Notes under the pieces: model-generated
The model's database searches: none
What the model saw: only the letters and a program-made list of their open reading frames with translations
Told to the model about the DNA's origin: nothing
Position numbers and translations under genes: made by a program
In this document: positions 24,740 through 35,056 of the stretch, one piece after another
How positions within the stretch are numbered: the stretch's first letter is position 1
Layout: every line of letters begins with the position of its first letter
NCBI RefSeq assembly: GCF_005222815.1
Contig: NZ_STGB01000005.1
Span: 868,001 to 932,000, forward strand
DNA: 64,000 nucleotides
Direction of reading: 5' to 3'
DNA from: Roseomonas sp. AR75
GTDB lineage: Bacteria; Pseudomonadota; Alphaproteobacteria; Acetobacterales; Acetobacteraceae

Positions 24740-25537
24740 GTGGATCTCGGCATCGCCGGCCGCACCGCACTCGTCACCGGCGCCTCCCGTGGGATCGGCC
24801 GCGCCATCGCGGAGACGCTGGCGCGGGAGGGCTGCCACCTGCATCTGGCCGCGCGTGACGCGGACCGGCTGCACGCGGCGGCACGCGAGATCGCGGACCG
24901 TCACGGCGTGCGCGTGCAGGTGCACCAGGCGGATTTGGCGCAGCGCGGCGCGCATGAGGCGCTGGTCGCCGTCTGCGCGGATGCCGACATCCTGGTGAAC
25001 AATGCCGGCGCCGTGCCGCGCGGCGACATCCTGGAGGTGGACGAGGAGACCTGGCGCAGTGGCTGGGAGCTGAAGGTCTTCGGCTACATCGCCATGACGC
25101 GCGCGATGTATGCGCGCATGGCCGAACGCGGAGCCGGCGTGATCGTGAACGTGATCGGTATCGGCGGCGAGAAGCTGGAATACGCCTACGCCGCCGGCAG
25201 CACCGGCAACGCCGCGCTGATGGCGATGACGCGCGCGGTGGGCAGCGGCAGCATCGAACACGGCGTGCGAATCCTCGGCGTCAATCCCGGCTGGGTTGAG
25301 ACCGACCGTTCCCGCGCCTCGCTCGGCCGTCGCGCGCAGCAGGAGCTGGGCGATGTCGGGCGCTGGCGCGAGCTGGTGAAGGACTGGCCGCGCGGCGCGC
25401 TGATCCAGCCGCAGGAAATCGCCGATGTCGTCGCCTTCTGCGCCTCGGCGCGCGCCTCCGCGCTGTCCGGCGTGATCGTCACCGTGGATGCCGGATTCTC
25501 GGCGCGCGGCTATCCCCTGCCGAAGAGGACCGCGTGA
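24740..25537 (+). CDS. SDR-family protein lacking the catalytic lysine
   Basis: 265 residues, Rossmann motif TGASRGIG and NNAG at 87-90 intact. At the active site the Tyr (Tyr150 in EYAYAAGSTGN) is followed by A-A-G-S instead of x-x-x-K, so position 154 is Ser. A recognisable SDR subgroup has this YxxGSxGN arrangement. The Ser of the triad is also not obvious (NVIGIGGEK). The start is GTG at 24740, 3 bp after the previous stop. It may use altered chemistry or have a non-catalytic role. Encoded between another SDR and the aldolase. Confidence 0.87.
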   Translation: MDLGIAGRTALVTGASRGIGRAIAETLAREGCHLHLAARDADRLHAAAREIADRHGVRVQVHQADLAQRGAHEALVAVCADADILVNNAGAVPRGDILEVDEETWRSGWELKVFGYIAMTRAMYARMAERGAGVIVNVIGIGGEKLEYAYAAGSTGNAALMAMTRAVGSGSIEHGVRILGVNPGWVETDRSRASLGRRAQQELGDVGRWRELVKDWPRGALIQPQEIADVVAFCASARASALSGVIVTVDAGFSARGYPLPKRTA

Positions 25538-26319
25538 TGCAGAACCCCGCGCGCGCGAAGCTGGCGGCCGGTGGGCCGGTGCTGCTGATGTCGCTGCGCC
25601 AGCTCCGCACGCCCGACGCCGCGATGATCGTGAAGGAGGCCGGCTTCGACGGCTTCTATGTGGACCGCGAGCACGGCACCTTCAGCGACGCCGAGACCGC
25701 CGCGCTGTGTACTGCCGGCCTGTTGGCGGGGCTGCTGACCGCGGTGCGCGTGCGCGCGAACACCGGCGCGGACATCGCCATCGCCATGGATGCCGGCGCG
25801 CTCTGCGTCATCGTGCCGCATGTCTCGACGGTGGCCGAGGCCGAGGCCGCGGTGCGCGCGGCGAAGTACCCGCCGATGGGCGCGCGCAGCCAGGCAGCGC
25901 TCGGGCCGATGACCTTCTACCGAAGCATCCCGTCGCCGCAGGCGATCGCCTCGGTGAACGAAGTCACGATGGTCTTCGCCATGCTGGAGACGGAGGAGGG
26001 CGTCGCCAATGCCGCCGCGATTGCCGCCGTGCCCGGCGTGGACGCGCTGATGATCGGGCCGTCCGACCTCAGCAACGAGCTCGGCATTCCCGGCGAGACG
26101 CGCCACGCGCGCATCCGCGATGCCTTCCACGCCGCGGCGTCCGCCGCGCGCGCGGCGGGCAAGCACATGGTCGCCGGCGGCGCGGGCGGACCCGACATCG
26201 CGGAGATGGCGGGGCTCGGCGCGCGCATCCTGATGGGCGGCAACGACGTGGCGTATCTCATGGGCGCCGCGCGCAAGGCCGCCGAGACGATGCGGAAGGA
26301 TTTCGGCGCCGCGCACTGA
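25537..26319 (+). CDS. HpcH/HpaI-family aldolase
   Basis: 260 residues. Class II pyruvate-type aldolase fold: catalytic Arg in VRVRANTG, metal ligands in MLETEEGV (Glu) and GPSDLS (Asp), and MGARSQAALG resembling the family phosphate/pyruvate loop. Members cleave 2-keto-3-deoxy sugar acids or 4-hydroxy-2-oxo acids to pyruvate plus an aldehyde. ATG at 25537 overlaps the previous stop (TGATG); a GTG at 25534 is in frame. Together with SDRs and a Bug receptor it suggests breakdown of a hydroxy- or sugar acid. Confidence 0.9.
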   Translation: MQNPARAKLAAGGPVLLMSLRQLRTPDAAMIVKEAGFDGFYVDREHGTFSDAETAALCTAGLLAGLLTAVRVRANTGADIAIAMDAGALCVIVPHVSTVAEAEAAVRAAKYPPMGARSQAALGPMTFYRSIPSPQAIASVNEVTMVFAMLETEEGVANAAAIAAVPGVDALMIGPSDLSNELGIPGETRHARIRDAFHAAASAARAAGKHMVAGGAGGPDIAEMAGLGARILMGGNDVAYLMGAARKAAETMRKDFGAAH

Positions 26320-26349
26320 ACGACAGCGACAAAGGAAGGGAGGAACAAC

Positions 26350-27327
26350 ATGACCGCACTCACCCGCCGGGCGCTCGGCGCCCTTGCCCTGATGGCGCCG
26401 GCCATTGCGCCGGCGCGCGCGCAATCCTGGCCGACCCGCCCCATCACCATCGTCGTCGCCTGGCCGCCGGGCAGCGGCATCGACGTGATGACGCGCATCA
26501 TGCAGGACGCGCTGCGCGAGGAGCTCGGCCAGAGCATCGTGGTGGACAACAAGGGCGGCGCCGCCGGCGTGATCGGCGCGCAATTCGTCGCGAATGCCGC
26601 ACCGGACGGCTACACGCTGCTGTTCACCTCCTCCGCGCTCAACATGGTCGCGGCGATGGGCACGCGCACCACCTATGATCCCGCGAAGAGCTTCGTGCCG
26701 ATCGTCAATGTCTGCTGGACGCCGTCGCTGCTGATCGCGCATCCCTCGCTTGGCGTGAAGAACGCGCAGGAGCTGATCGCCTATGCCCGCGCGCGGCCCG
26801 GGCAGCTGTTCTACGCCACCGCCGGCATCGGCGCGCCGTCGCATTTCGTGACGGAGCTGTTCCGCGTGCGCACGGGGATCGACGCGACCAACGTGCCCTT
26901 CCGCGGCTCGCCGGAAGCGATGCGCGAGCAGATCGCCGGGCGTGTTCATTTCAGCGTCGCGAACTCCTCCACCGGGCTGCCGCCGATCCGCGAGGGTCAG
27001 GTGGTGGCGCTCGGCGCCACCGGATCGCGACGCCTGCCGCAACTGCCGGACGTGCCGACGCTGCAGGAGCAGGGCCTGGCCGACTTCGCCGCCGCCAGCT
27101 ACTGGAACGGGCTGCTCGGGCCCGCCGGCCTGCCGCAGCCCATCGCCGACCGGATCGCCAGCGCGGTGAACAAGGTGCTGGCACGTCCCGATATCCGCGA
27201 GCGCTTCGTGCCCACCGGGAACGAGCTGGACGGCAACAGCACGCCGCAGAGCTTCACCGCGCTGATCCAGGAAGACATGCGCATCTGGGCCGACGTCGCG
27301 CGCGCCGCGAACATCCGGGCGCAGTGA
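26350..27327 (+). CDS. Bug-family tripartite tricarboxylate receptor (TctC-like)
   Basis: 325 residues with signal peptide (LTRRALGALALMAPAIAPARAQ). Shows ITIVVAWPPGSGIDVMTR, VVDNKGGAAGVIGAQ, and LPQLPDVPTLQEQGL near the C-terminus, all diagnostic for the Bug family. GGAAGGGAGG upstream gives a strong ribosome site. In an operon with the aldolase and SDRs, it probably binds the carboxylate that feeds them; the membrane subunits are not nearby, so a shared TctAB such as that at the left edge may serve it. Confidence 0.93.
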   Translation: MTALTRRALGALALMAPAIAPARAQSWPTRPITIVVAWPPGSGIDVMTRIMQDALREELGQSIVVDNKGGAAGVIGAQFVANAAPDGYTLLFTSSALNMVAAMGTRTTYDPAKSFVPIVNVCWTPSLLIAHPSLGVKNAQELIAYARARPGQLFYATAGIGAPSHFVTELFRVRTGIDATNVPFRGSPEAMREQIAGRVHFSVANSSTGLPPIREGQVVALGATGSRRLPQLPDVPTLQEQGLADFAAASYWNGLLGPAGLPQPIADRIASAVNKVLARPDIRERFVPTGNELDGNSTPQSFTALIQEDMRIWADVARAANIRAQ

Positions 27328-27329
27328 GC

Positions 27330-28109
27330 ATGCTGGCGGGCCGCGTTGCACTCGTCACCGGCTCGCTCGACGGGATCGGCTTCGCCATCGCCGACGCGCT
27401 GGCGAAGCAGGGCGCAGCCGTGATGCTGAACGGCTTCGGCGAGGCATCGCTGGTCGCCGAACGGGTAGCGACGCTGCGCGCGCATGGCGTCGGCGCCAAG
27501 TACCATGGCGCCGACCTGGCGCATCTGCCGCAGGTCGAAGATCTGGTCGCGACCACAGTGCGCGCGCTCGGCCCGGTGGACATACTCGTGAACAGTGCCG
27601 TCACGCGGCACTGGGACAGCATCGAGGACTACCCGACCGATAAATGGGAACTGGCGCTGGCGGTGAACCTGACCGCGCCCTTCCATCTGATGCGCCTCAC
27701 CATGGCGGGGATGAAGCAGCGCCGCTGGGGCCGCATCATCAACCTGGCATCGACCTACGGCCTGCGTGGCGTGGCGCGGCGCGCCGACTACTGCGCCACC
27801 AAGCACGGGCTGATCGGGCTGACGCAGGTCGCGGCCCTGGAAGGCTTGGAGTTCAACGTCACCTGCAACGCGCTCTGCCCCGGCGCGGTGGACACGCCCA
27901 ACACGCGCCGCACGCTGGCGACGCGCTGGGCCGGATCGGGCAAGAGCGAGGAGGAGGTGATGCGCGCCTTCATGGTGGGCAAGCAGCCTTCCGGGCGCCT
28001 GGTCACGTCGGAACGCGTCGCGGCGCTGGCGGTGTTCCTGTGTTCCGACGCCGCCGCGGACATCACGGGGACGCCGCTCGCCATCGATGGCGGCTGGCTG
28101 GCAAGCTGA
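27330..28109 (+). CDS. SDR family, 3-hydroxybutyrate dehydrogenase-like
   Basis: 259 residues. TGSLDGIG cofactor motif, YCATKHGLIGLTQ catalytic Tyr/Lys, and the ending FLCSDAAADITGTPLAIDGGW. The spacing and the VMLNGFGEAS, GAKYHGADL and KQPSGR segments resemble D-3-hydroxybutyrate dehydrogenases. The NNAG motif is NSAV here. ATG at 27330; a GTG at 27324 overlapping the receptor stop (GTGA) is possible. In this operon the real substrate may be another 3-hydroxyacid. Confidence 0.88.
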   Translation: MLAGRVALVTGSLDGIGFAIADALAKQGAAVMLNGFGEASLVAERVATLRAHGVGAKYHGADLAHLPQVEDLVATTVRALGPVDILVNSAVTRHWDSIEDYPTDKWELALAVNLTAPFHLMRLTMAGMKQRRWGRIINLASTYGLRGVARRADYCATKHGLIGLTQVAALEGLEFNVTCNALCPGAVDTPNTRRTLATRWAGSGKSEEEVMRAFMVGKQPSGRLVTSERVAALAVFLCSDAAADITGTPLAIDGGWLAS

Positions 28110-28120
28110 AGGAGCCATCC

Positions 28121-28843
28121 ATGTCAGTGCAGGGCAAGGTCGCGCTGGTCACCGGCGGCGCATCGGGCATCGGGCGCGCCGCCGCCATCGCGCTGGCGCG
28201 GCACGGTGCGGAGGTGGTGGTGTTCGACCGCAACGCGGAGGGCGCCGGTGCCGTGGCGGCGGAAGCCGGCTGCACCGCGATGGTCGGCGACATCGGCGAA
28301 TCCGCGGATGTCACCCGCGTGGTGGACCAGACCATCGCGGGCCATGGCCGCATCGACATCCTGCTGCACGCCGCCGGCATCTTCCCGCGCAATCCGTATT
28401 TCGAGATGACGGACGAGCAGTGGCGCCACGTGCTGCGCGTGAACCTCGACGGCAGCTTCTTCGTCACGCGCGAGGTCGGGCGCCACATGCGCGATCGCGG
28501 CGCGGGCACGATGATCCTGATGACCTCCGACCGCGGCATCCATGGCGCAGCCGATTTCGCGCATTACGCCGCGGCCAAGGGCGGGATGCTGGCGATGGTG
28601 AAGAGCCTGGCGCTGGCACTCGGCAGGCACGGCGTGACTGTGAATGGGATCAACCCGGGCATGACTGACACGCCGCTGGCCCGCGGCGGCAATCCGAACT
28701 GGGAGGAGAAGCTGGCGGTGGACGTGCTGGGCAGTTGCAGCACGCCGGAGGACGTGGCGGAGATCGTTCTGTTCCTGGCCGGCACGGCGGGCCGCTTCAT
28801 GACCGGCCAGATCGTCTCGACCAGGCTGCGCTACGGCGCCTGA
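28121..28843 (+). CDS. Short-chain dehydrogenase/reductase (SDR)
   Basis: 240 residues: TGGASGIG, catalytic MTSDRGIHGAADFAHYAAAK (Ser and Tyr-x-x-x-Lys complete), INPGMTDTP. NNAG is replaced by HAAG. ATG at 28121 with AAGGAG upstream; earlier in-frame starts overlap the preceding SDR. Last gene of the operon; its stop faces the convergent iron alcohol dehydrogenase stop 12 bp away. Substrate unknown. Confidence 0.9.
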   Translation: MSVQGKVALVTGGASGIGRAAAIALARHGAEVVVFDRNAEGAGAVAAEAGCTAMVGDIGESADVTRVVDQTIAGHGRIDILLHAAGIFPRNPYFEMTDEQWRHVLRVNLDGSFFVTREVGRHMRDRGAGTMILMTSDRGIHGAADFAHYAAAKGGMLAMVKSLALALGRHGVTVNGINPGMTDTPLARGGNPNWEEKLAVDVLGSCSTPEDVAEIVLFLAGTAGRFMTGQIVSTRLRYGA

Positions 28844-28855
28844 CGCGCGCCGGGT

Positions 28856-30022
28856 TCAGCCGTAGGATTCGCGATACAGCGCGACGATCTCCGCCGCATC
28901 CGGCACGCGCGGGTTGTTCGCCGGACTGCCGGAGGCGAGCGCCTGCTGCGCCATCGTCTGCAACAGGCCGTCCCACCGCTCCGCGGGAATGCCATAGCCC
29001 GCGGGGGTGGGCACCTGCAGCTCGCGATTCAGCGCGCGCAATTCCTCCACCAGCTTCGCGCAGGCGGACTGGTCGCCCTCATCCTCCCGCGCGACGCCCA
29101 TCACGCGCGCCGCTTCGGCATAGCGCGCGCGGCCGGCCTCCAGCCCGAAGGCCGTGACGGCGGGCAGCAGCATCGCGTTGGACATGCCGTGCGGCACGTG
29201 GAAATGCGCGCCGACCGGGCGCGACATGCCGTGGACCAGCGCGACCGACGAATTGGAAAAGGCGAGGCCCGCCAGTGTCGCGCCGCGCATCATCGCCTCG
29301 CGCGCCGCGGCATCCTTAGGGTCGGCCCAGACGCGGCGCAGGTTCGGCGCGATCAGGCGCATGGCGCTGCGGGCGTAGTCATCTGCCACGGGGTTGGCGC
29401 GCTTGCTGACGAAGGCTTCCAGCGCATGGGTCAGGCTGTCGATGCCGGTATCGGCGGTGATGCGCGCGGGCAGGCCGAAGGTGAATTCGTGATCCACCAC
29501 CGCGGCCAGCGGCAGCGCGCCGAGGCCCGCGATCAGCATCTTCTCGTCGCGCGCGGTGTCGGTGATGACGGTGAAGCGCGTCGCCTCGCTGCCCGTGCCG
29601 GCTGTGGTGGGCACGCAGATCACCGGCAGCGCCGCGGTGTTCGCCGCCGCAGGCACCTTGAAGGCGCGGATATGCGTTCCCGGCAGCGCGGCGGCCAGGA
29701 TCGTCATGGCCTTCGCCGTGTCCATCGGGCTGCCGCCGCCGAAGCCAATCAGGCAATCGAAATCTCCAGCCTTCAGCACGGCGACGCCTGCCTCGATCAC
29801 CGTATCGGTGGGGTCGGGGACGGTGTCGGAGAACACCGCCGCCTCGATCCCGGCGGCGCGCAGGGGCGCCAGCGCGCGGTCCAGCAGGCCGGAGGACACC
29901 ATGAAGGGATCGGTCACGACCAGTGGCCGCGACAGGCCGAGCTGCGCAAGCACCTCGGCCAGCTTCGCGACGGCGCCGCCGCCCATCAGCATCAGCCGCG
30001 GCGCGACAAGCTGCACCACCAT
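28856..30022 (-). CDS. Iron-containing alcohol dehydrogenase
   Basis: 388-residue group III alcohol dehydrogenase. The NAD-binding GGGSPMDTAKA is followed by the conserved PTTAGTGSEATRF. Metal ligands appear in GIDSLTHALEAF and in VHGMSRPVGAHFHVPHGMSNA. ATG at 30022 has GGAGG upstream. Related proteins include maleylacetate reductase and lactaldehyde or 1,3-propanediol dehydrogenases; the exact substrate is not clear. Follows the glutathione transferase gene by 11 bp. Confidence 0.93.
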   Translation of the reverse strand: MVVQLVAPRLMLMGGGAVAKLAEVLAQLGLSRPLVVTDPFMVSSGLLDRALAPLRAAGIEAAVFSDTVPDPTDTVIEAGVAVLKAGDFDCLIGFGGGSPMDTAKAMTILAAALPGTHIRAFKVPAAANTAALPVICVPTTAGTGSEATRFTVITDTARDEKMLIAGLGALPLAAVVDHEFTFGLPARITADTGIDSLTHALEAFVSKRANPVADDYARSAMRLIAPNLRRVWADPKDAAAREAMMRGATLAGLAFSNSSVALVHGMSRPVGAHFHVPHGMSNAMLLPAVTAFGLEAGRARYAEAARVMGVAREDEGDQSACAKLVEELRALNRELQVPTPAGYGIPAERWDGLLQTMAQQALASGSPANNPRVPDAAEIVALYRESYG

Positions 30023-30033
30023 GGCGGTCCTCC

Positions 30034-30699
30034 CTATGCCGCGGCGCGCTGCGCGAGCACGCCGCCCTGCTTCATGATGAAGGCGCGCAGCCGGTCCGGG
30101 TAGTCCGGCACCACGGCCTGGCGCACCGACGGTCGCGCGGCAATCGCCTGGCGCCACGCCGCCACACGCGGCAGCGCATCCAGCACGCCGAGCGGCGCCA
30201 TGCGATCGAAGGTGTCGAAATAGCGGAACACCGGCGCGAAGGCAGCATCGACAATGGAGAAATTCTCGCCGGCGAAGAAAGGCAGTGCGGGCGGCAGGGC
30301 TTCCACGCGCTGGAACTTCTGGCGCAGCGCGGCGCAGCGCGCATCGAAGGCAGGCTGGTCCTTGCTGGTTTCGATCACCCAGGTGTCGTCCAGCATGGTT
30401 GCGGCGAATTCGATCCAGCCGCGATGGCGCGCCTTCGTCAGCGGGTCTGCGGGGTGCAGCCGCGGCGCCTGCGTCTCCTCCAGATATTCCGCAATCACCG
30501 CGCTTTCGAACAGCACCTCCTCGCCCACGCGCAGCACCGGCACGCGGCCGAGTGGCGAGATGGCGAGGAACCAGTCGGGCTTGTTGTAGAGGTCGATGTC
30601 CACCCGCTCGAAGGAAGCCCCCTTCTCAAGCAGCACGATCGCCGCGCGCTGGACATAGGGACAGAGGTCGAAGGAGATCAGTTGCAGCGGCGCGGCCAT
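30034..30699 (-). CDS. Glutathione S-transferase family protein
   Basis: 221 residues: thioredoxin-like N-terminal domain with FDLCPYVQRAAIVL (CPYVQ active-site loop, Omega/Beta-like Cys), GRVPVL with cis-Pro, and ESAVIAEYLEE for glutathione binding; then an all-helical C-terminal domain. ATG at 30699 with CGGAG upstream. The Cys active site suggests thiol transfer or dehalogenase/lyase-type chemistry rather than conjugation. Cotranscribed with the alcohol dehydrogenase; glutathione-linked aldehyde metabolism is one possibility. Confidence 0.92.
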   Translation of the reverse strand: MAAPLQLISFDLCPYVQRAAIVLLEKGASFERVDIDLYNKPDWFLAISPLGRVPVLRVGEEVLFESAVIAEYLEETQAPRLHPADPLTKARHRGWIEFAATMLDDTWVIETSKDQPAFDARCAALRQKFQRVEALPPALPFFAGENFSIVDAAFAPVFRYFDTFDRMAPLGVLDALPRVAAWRQAIAARPSVRQAVVPDYPDRLRAFIMKQGGVLAQRAAA

Positions 30700-30754
30700 G
30701 CGTAACTCCGGGTTGCTCCCGGCACTCTATGCCACGCTGCCGTCGAGGGAAGCC

Positions 30755-31504
30755 TCAGCCCTCGGGGGCGAGGCGAATCACGGTGCCGCCTGCCTCGTCG
30801 GTCAGATGGAGCAAGCCGTTCGCGATCCGCCACCCCCGCACCTGCGCCAGCGCGGCGTGCAGGCGCTGTTCCTGCTCGGCGAGTGCCGGGGGGCAGGCCA
30901 TCATCGTGCCGGCCATCGGGCCGAAGCGCAGCCGCGCGCCTTCCAGCGTGTAGCCCCCGGTGAAGCGGTTGCAGCCGCCGAGGCCGCTGACACGGCCATC
31001 CGAATCGAAGCCCATGCTGGTGCGGGAGCGGTCCACCACGCCGCGGCCGCCGATGTCCTCGGCGATCCAGAGCGGCCCGACCAGGTCGGGCGTCGCGGCC
31101 GACCCTTCCCGCGCGCGGACAAGCAGCAGGTCCGCGCGATCGCCGGCGCCACGGGTCAGCACGGGATGAATGCGGTCGGTGCGGAACAGGACCCGGCCAT
31201 CCAGCAGGATCTCCGCCCGCACGGCATAGGTGAAGCGCGTCTCCACCCGCGCGGGGTCGTAAGGCACAGAGAAGGTGACGGGGACCTGGCCTGCGATGGG
31301 AATGCGCGCCTCCGCCAGCACGACCGCGGGCGCGCCCTGCCGCGAGATGTCCTCCAGCCGGACGAGCAGCATGGCGCCGGGGGGCAGCGCCATGCGCTCG
31401 CGATAGGTGGCGGTGCCCTGGATGGCGTTGGATTGCGCATGCGGGGCGCCGGGCACCAGGGCCAGCGGCGTGGCCAGCATCAAGCGGCGAGGGCAAGGAA
31501 CCAT
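30755..31504 (-). CDS. Secreted YbaY/YscW-type domain plus META (HslJ-like) domain protein
   Basis: 249 residues with a signal peptide (about 1-24, ending PHAQ). Residues about 28-130 resemble the YbaY/YscW-type lipoprotein domain (TATYRERMALPPGAMLLVRLE, then TFSVPYDPARV). Residues about 138-245 are a META domain (GFDSDGRVSGLGGCNRFTGGY, then GPMAGTMMACP with the two characteristic Cys). Combination of these two domains occurs in other Proteobacteria. The mature protein is likely periplasmic; no lipobox Cys is evident. ATG at 31504 preferred over TTG at 31525. Confidence 0.85.
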   Translation of the reverse strand: MVPCPRRLMLATPLALVPGAPHAQSNAIQGTATYRERMALPPGAMLLVRLEDISRQGAPAVVLAEARIPIAGQVPVTFSVPYDPARVETRFTYAVRAEILLDGRVLFRTDRIHPVLTRGAGDRADLLLVRAREGSAATPDLVGPLWIAEDIGGRGVVDRSRTSMGFDSDGRVSGLGGCNRFTGGYTLEGARLRFGPMAGTMMACPPALAEQEQRLHAALAQVRGWRIANGLLHLTDEAGGTVIRLAPEG

Positions 31505-31547
31505 GCGGGCCCGTGTCGCCCGCAATCGCGGCGAGCATAGGGCAGGA

Positions 31548-31567
31548 TCATGACGTCACCGTCATGA
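31548..31567. promoter_or_regulatory. 20-bp dyad with central TGACGTCA
   Basis: TCATGACG (31548-31555), TCAC, CGTCATGA (31560-31567): a perfect 8-bp inverted repeat in the 71-bp gap between the end of the ABC ATPase gene and the YbaY/META gene, both on the minus strand. It contains the palindrome TGACGTCA. It is 44 bp upstream of the META gene start, fitting an operator, but it could also be a weak terminator of the large operon. Confidence 0.4.
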
Positions 31568-31575
31568 AGGCGCGA

Positions 31576-32630
31576 TCAGCCGGCGCGGCGCGCTTTCGCC
31601 GCTGCGTAGAGCGCCAGGCGCCGCGCCGCGAGCGGCTCGATCCCCTGCCCCGCGGCGGCGTCGAAAGCCGGCAGCTCTTCCGCGAAGTGGCATGCGCTGG
31701 CATGGTCGGGCGCGATATCCCGCAACGGTGGCGCATGCTCGCGGCAGATGGGCTGGACATGCGGACAGCGCGTGTGGAAGCGGCAGCCCGGCGGCGGGTT
31801 CATCGGCGAAGGCACATCGCCGCCGAGATGCTGCACGCGGCCGCGGCGCCGCGGATCGGGATGCGGGATCGCCGCCAGCAGCGCGCGCGAATAGGGGTGG
31901 CGCGGATTGGCGAACAGCGTGCGCTTCGGCGCCGTCTCCACGATCTGCCCGAGATACATCACGGCCACGCGGTCGGCCATGTGGCGCACCACCGCCAGGT
32001 CATGCGCGATGAACAGGTAGGACAGGCCGAAGCGGCCCTGCAGGTCCTTCAGCAGGTTCACCACTTGCGCCTGGATCGAGACATCCAGCGCGCTGACGGG
32101 TTCGTCGCAGACCACCAGTTCCGGCTGCACCGCCAGCGCGCGCGCGATGCCGATGCGCTGGCGCTGGCCGCCGGAGAATTCATGCGGGTAGCGCTGCGCA
32201 TGGAAGGGCGCGAGGCCGACCAGGCCGAGCAGCTCCTTCACGCGCTCGGCGCGCGACTTCGCATCGCCGATGCCATGCACTTCCATCGGCTCGGCGATGG
32301 TATCGCCGACGCGCAACCGCGGGTTCAGCGAGGCATAGGGATCCTGGAACACCACCTGCACGCGCCGGCGGAGCGCGCGGAGCTCGGAGCCGCCTGCCAC
32401 CTCGGTGCCATCGAAGCGGATGGTGCCGGCGCTCGGCTCGATCAGGCGCAAAACCAGGCGCGCGGTGGTGGATTTGCCGCAGCCGGATTCGCCGACCAGC
32501 GCCAGCGTCTCGCCGCGCGCAATGGCGAAGGAGACTCCGTCCACCGCGCGCACCACGCCCTGCGCACGGTCCAGCACGCCATGCTTCACGGGGTAGTGCT
32601 TCGCCAGCCCTTCGACCTCCAGCAGTGTGC

Positions 32631-32634
<4 letters not shown>
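31576..32634 (-). CDS. Peptide/nickel-type ABC transporter ATP-binding protein (DppF-like)
   Basis: 352 residues. Walker A GESGCGKST, signature FSGGQRQRIGIARAL, Walker B LVVCDEPVSALD, and a C-terminal Cys-containing oligopeptide-ABC motif (PPGCRFHTRCPHVQPIC). ATG at 32634 overlaps the upstream ATPase stop (ATGA). Last gene of the nine-gene operon starting at 41158. The C-terminal 50 residues beyond the motif are longer than usual. Confidence 0.94.
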
Positions 32635-33622
<988 letters not shown>

Positions 33623-33626
<4 letters not shown>

Positions 33627-35056
33627 GACCAGCGGAAGGTCGGCGGGGAGGAGACCTCGACCGGGCGATGCGCCCAGTCCTGCGCCGGCGCGTTCCGGAT
33701 CACGCGCTTCTGCGCCTCGTCCAGATGCGCGGCGGCCTGGCGGTAGTCCATCGTCACCACCTCGCCATCCGCCACCACCTTGCGGCCGTCGACGAACACG
33801 TCCTTCACCGCGCGGTCGCCCGCCGCGTAGACCAGGCTGCGCACGGGATCGCGCGCGGGCCGCATCATCGGGTGCGTCACGTCCACCAGCACGAAATCGG
33901 CGCGGCATCCGGCGGCGAGACGGCCGATGTCGTCGCGGCCCAGCGCCTTGGCGCCGCCGATCGTCGCGGCGTCGAACAGCTCCGTCGTGGTCAGGCTGCG
34001 CGGGTCGTTGGCCTGGGTGCGCGCGAGATAGGCGGCGAGGCGCAGCTCATCCAGCATGTTGTGCGGGTAGGTATCGGTGCCGAGGCCCATGTTCACGCCG
34101 CTACGCTTGTAGCGGCCGAGATGCTTCAGCGTGATGCCGCGGCGCGCGAAGACGGTGGGGCAATGCGCGACCGTTGTACCGGTCTCGGCCAGGCGCTTCA
34201 GGTCGGTGTCGGTCCACCACTTCGTGCTCGGGTGATCGTCCAGGAAGATGCCGTGGCCGATGATGGAGCGGTCCGACAGCAGGCCCATGCTGTCGAGCCA
34301 GCCGATCGGCGTCAGGCCGTGCCGCCGGGTGATCTCGTGGAACTCCACGACCGACTGCGCCGCGTGGATTTGCCAGGACACGCCGCGCTTCCCGGCTTCC
34401 TGGAAGCTCTCCTTCAGCAGGCTGTCCGTGCAGGTGTCGATCTGCGCGGGCACGACCATGCCGAAGAGGCGGCCGCATTCATGCTGCTCGGCGCGCTCGA
34501 TGAGGTTCAACGCCTCGCCCATCGCCTTCTCGCCGGCGGCCTCGTCCCATTCGTACTGCACGACATGGCCGTTCTTCGTGTACCACTTCGCCGACTTGAA
34601 CATCGGCGCGATGCAGACGCGCAGGCCGCTTTCCGCCAGCAGGTCGAGCCAGCCCGGATGCGCCATGGAGAGGTCGGCGACCGTGGTCACGCCCGACAGC
34701 AGCAGTTCGGACAGCGCGACGCGGACGCAATGCGGCACGGCCTCCGCGTCGGCGCGGAAGATCGGCATGAATTCGTAGAGCGAGGAGTTGTAGAGGCCGG
34801 GGCTGCCGATCTCGTCGATCAGGCCCTTGTTCATCGGCTCGCTCGACGGGTGCGAGTGGATGTTCACCAGGCCCGGCATGACCATCAGGCCCTTGCCCGG
34901 GATCTCCTCCTCCGCCGGCCCCTTGTAGCCGCGGCCGACGAAGGTGAGCTTTCCGTCCTCGAACGCCACATCGGCGTCGGGCAGGTAGGTGTGCTGTTGC
35001 GCGCCGGCATCCCAGGCGACGACGAGATCCGCGTTGCGGATGACGGTGGTGGTCAT
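33623..35056 (-). CDS. Amidohydrolase of the chlorohydrolase/deaminase type
   Basis: 477 residues. The metal-dependent TIM barrel is marked by VNIHSHPSSE (HxH), WQIHAAQSV, IIGHGIFLDDH and LGTDTYPHNMLDE (Asp). This pattern fits the TrzN/AtzA/SsnA/adenosine-deaminase-like branch, which removes amino, chloro or thiomethyl groups from heterocycles. ATG at 35056 has GGAGGACC upstream and overlaps the VOC stop (ATGA). Within an ABC importer operon, it probably processes the imported solute. A nitrogen heterocycle or guanidino compound is plausible but not shown. Confidence 0.9.
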
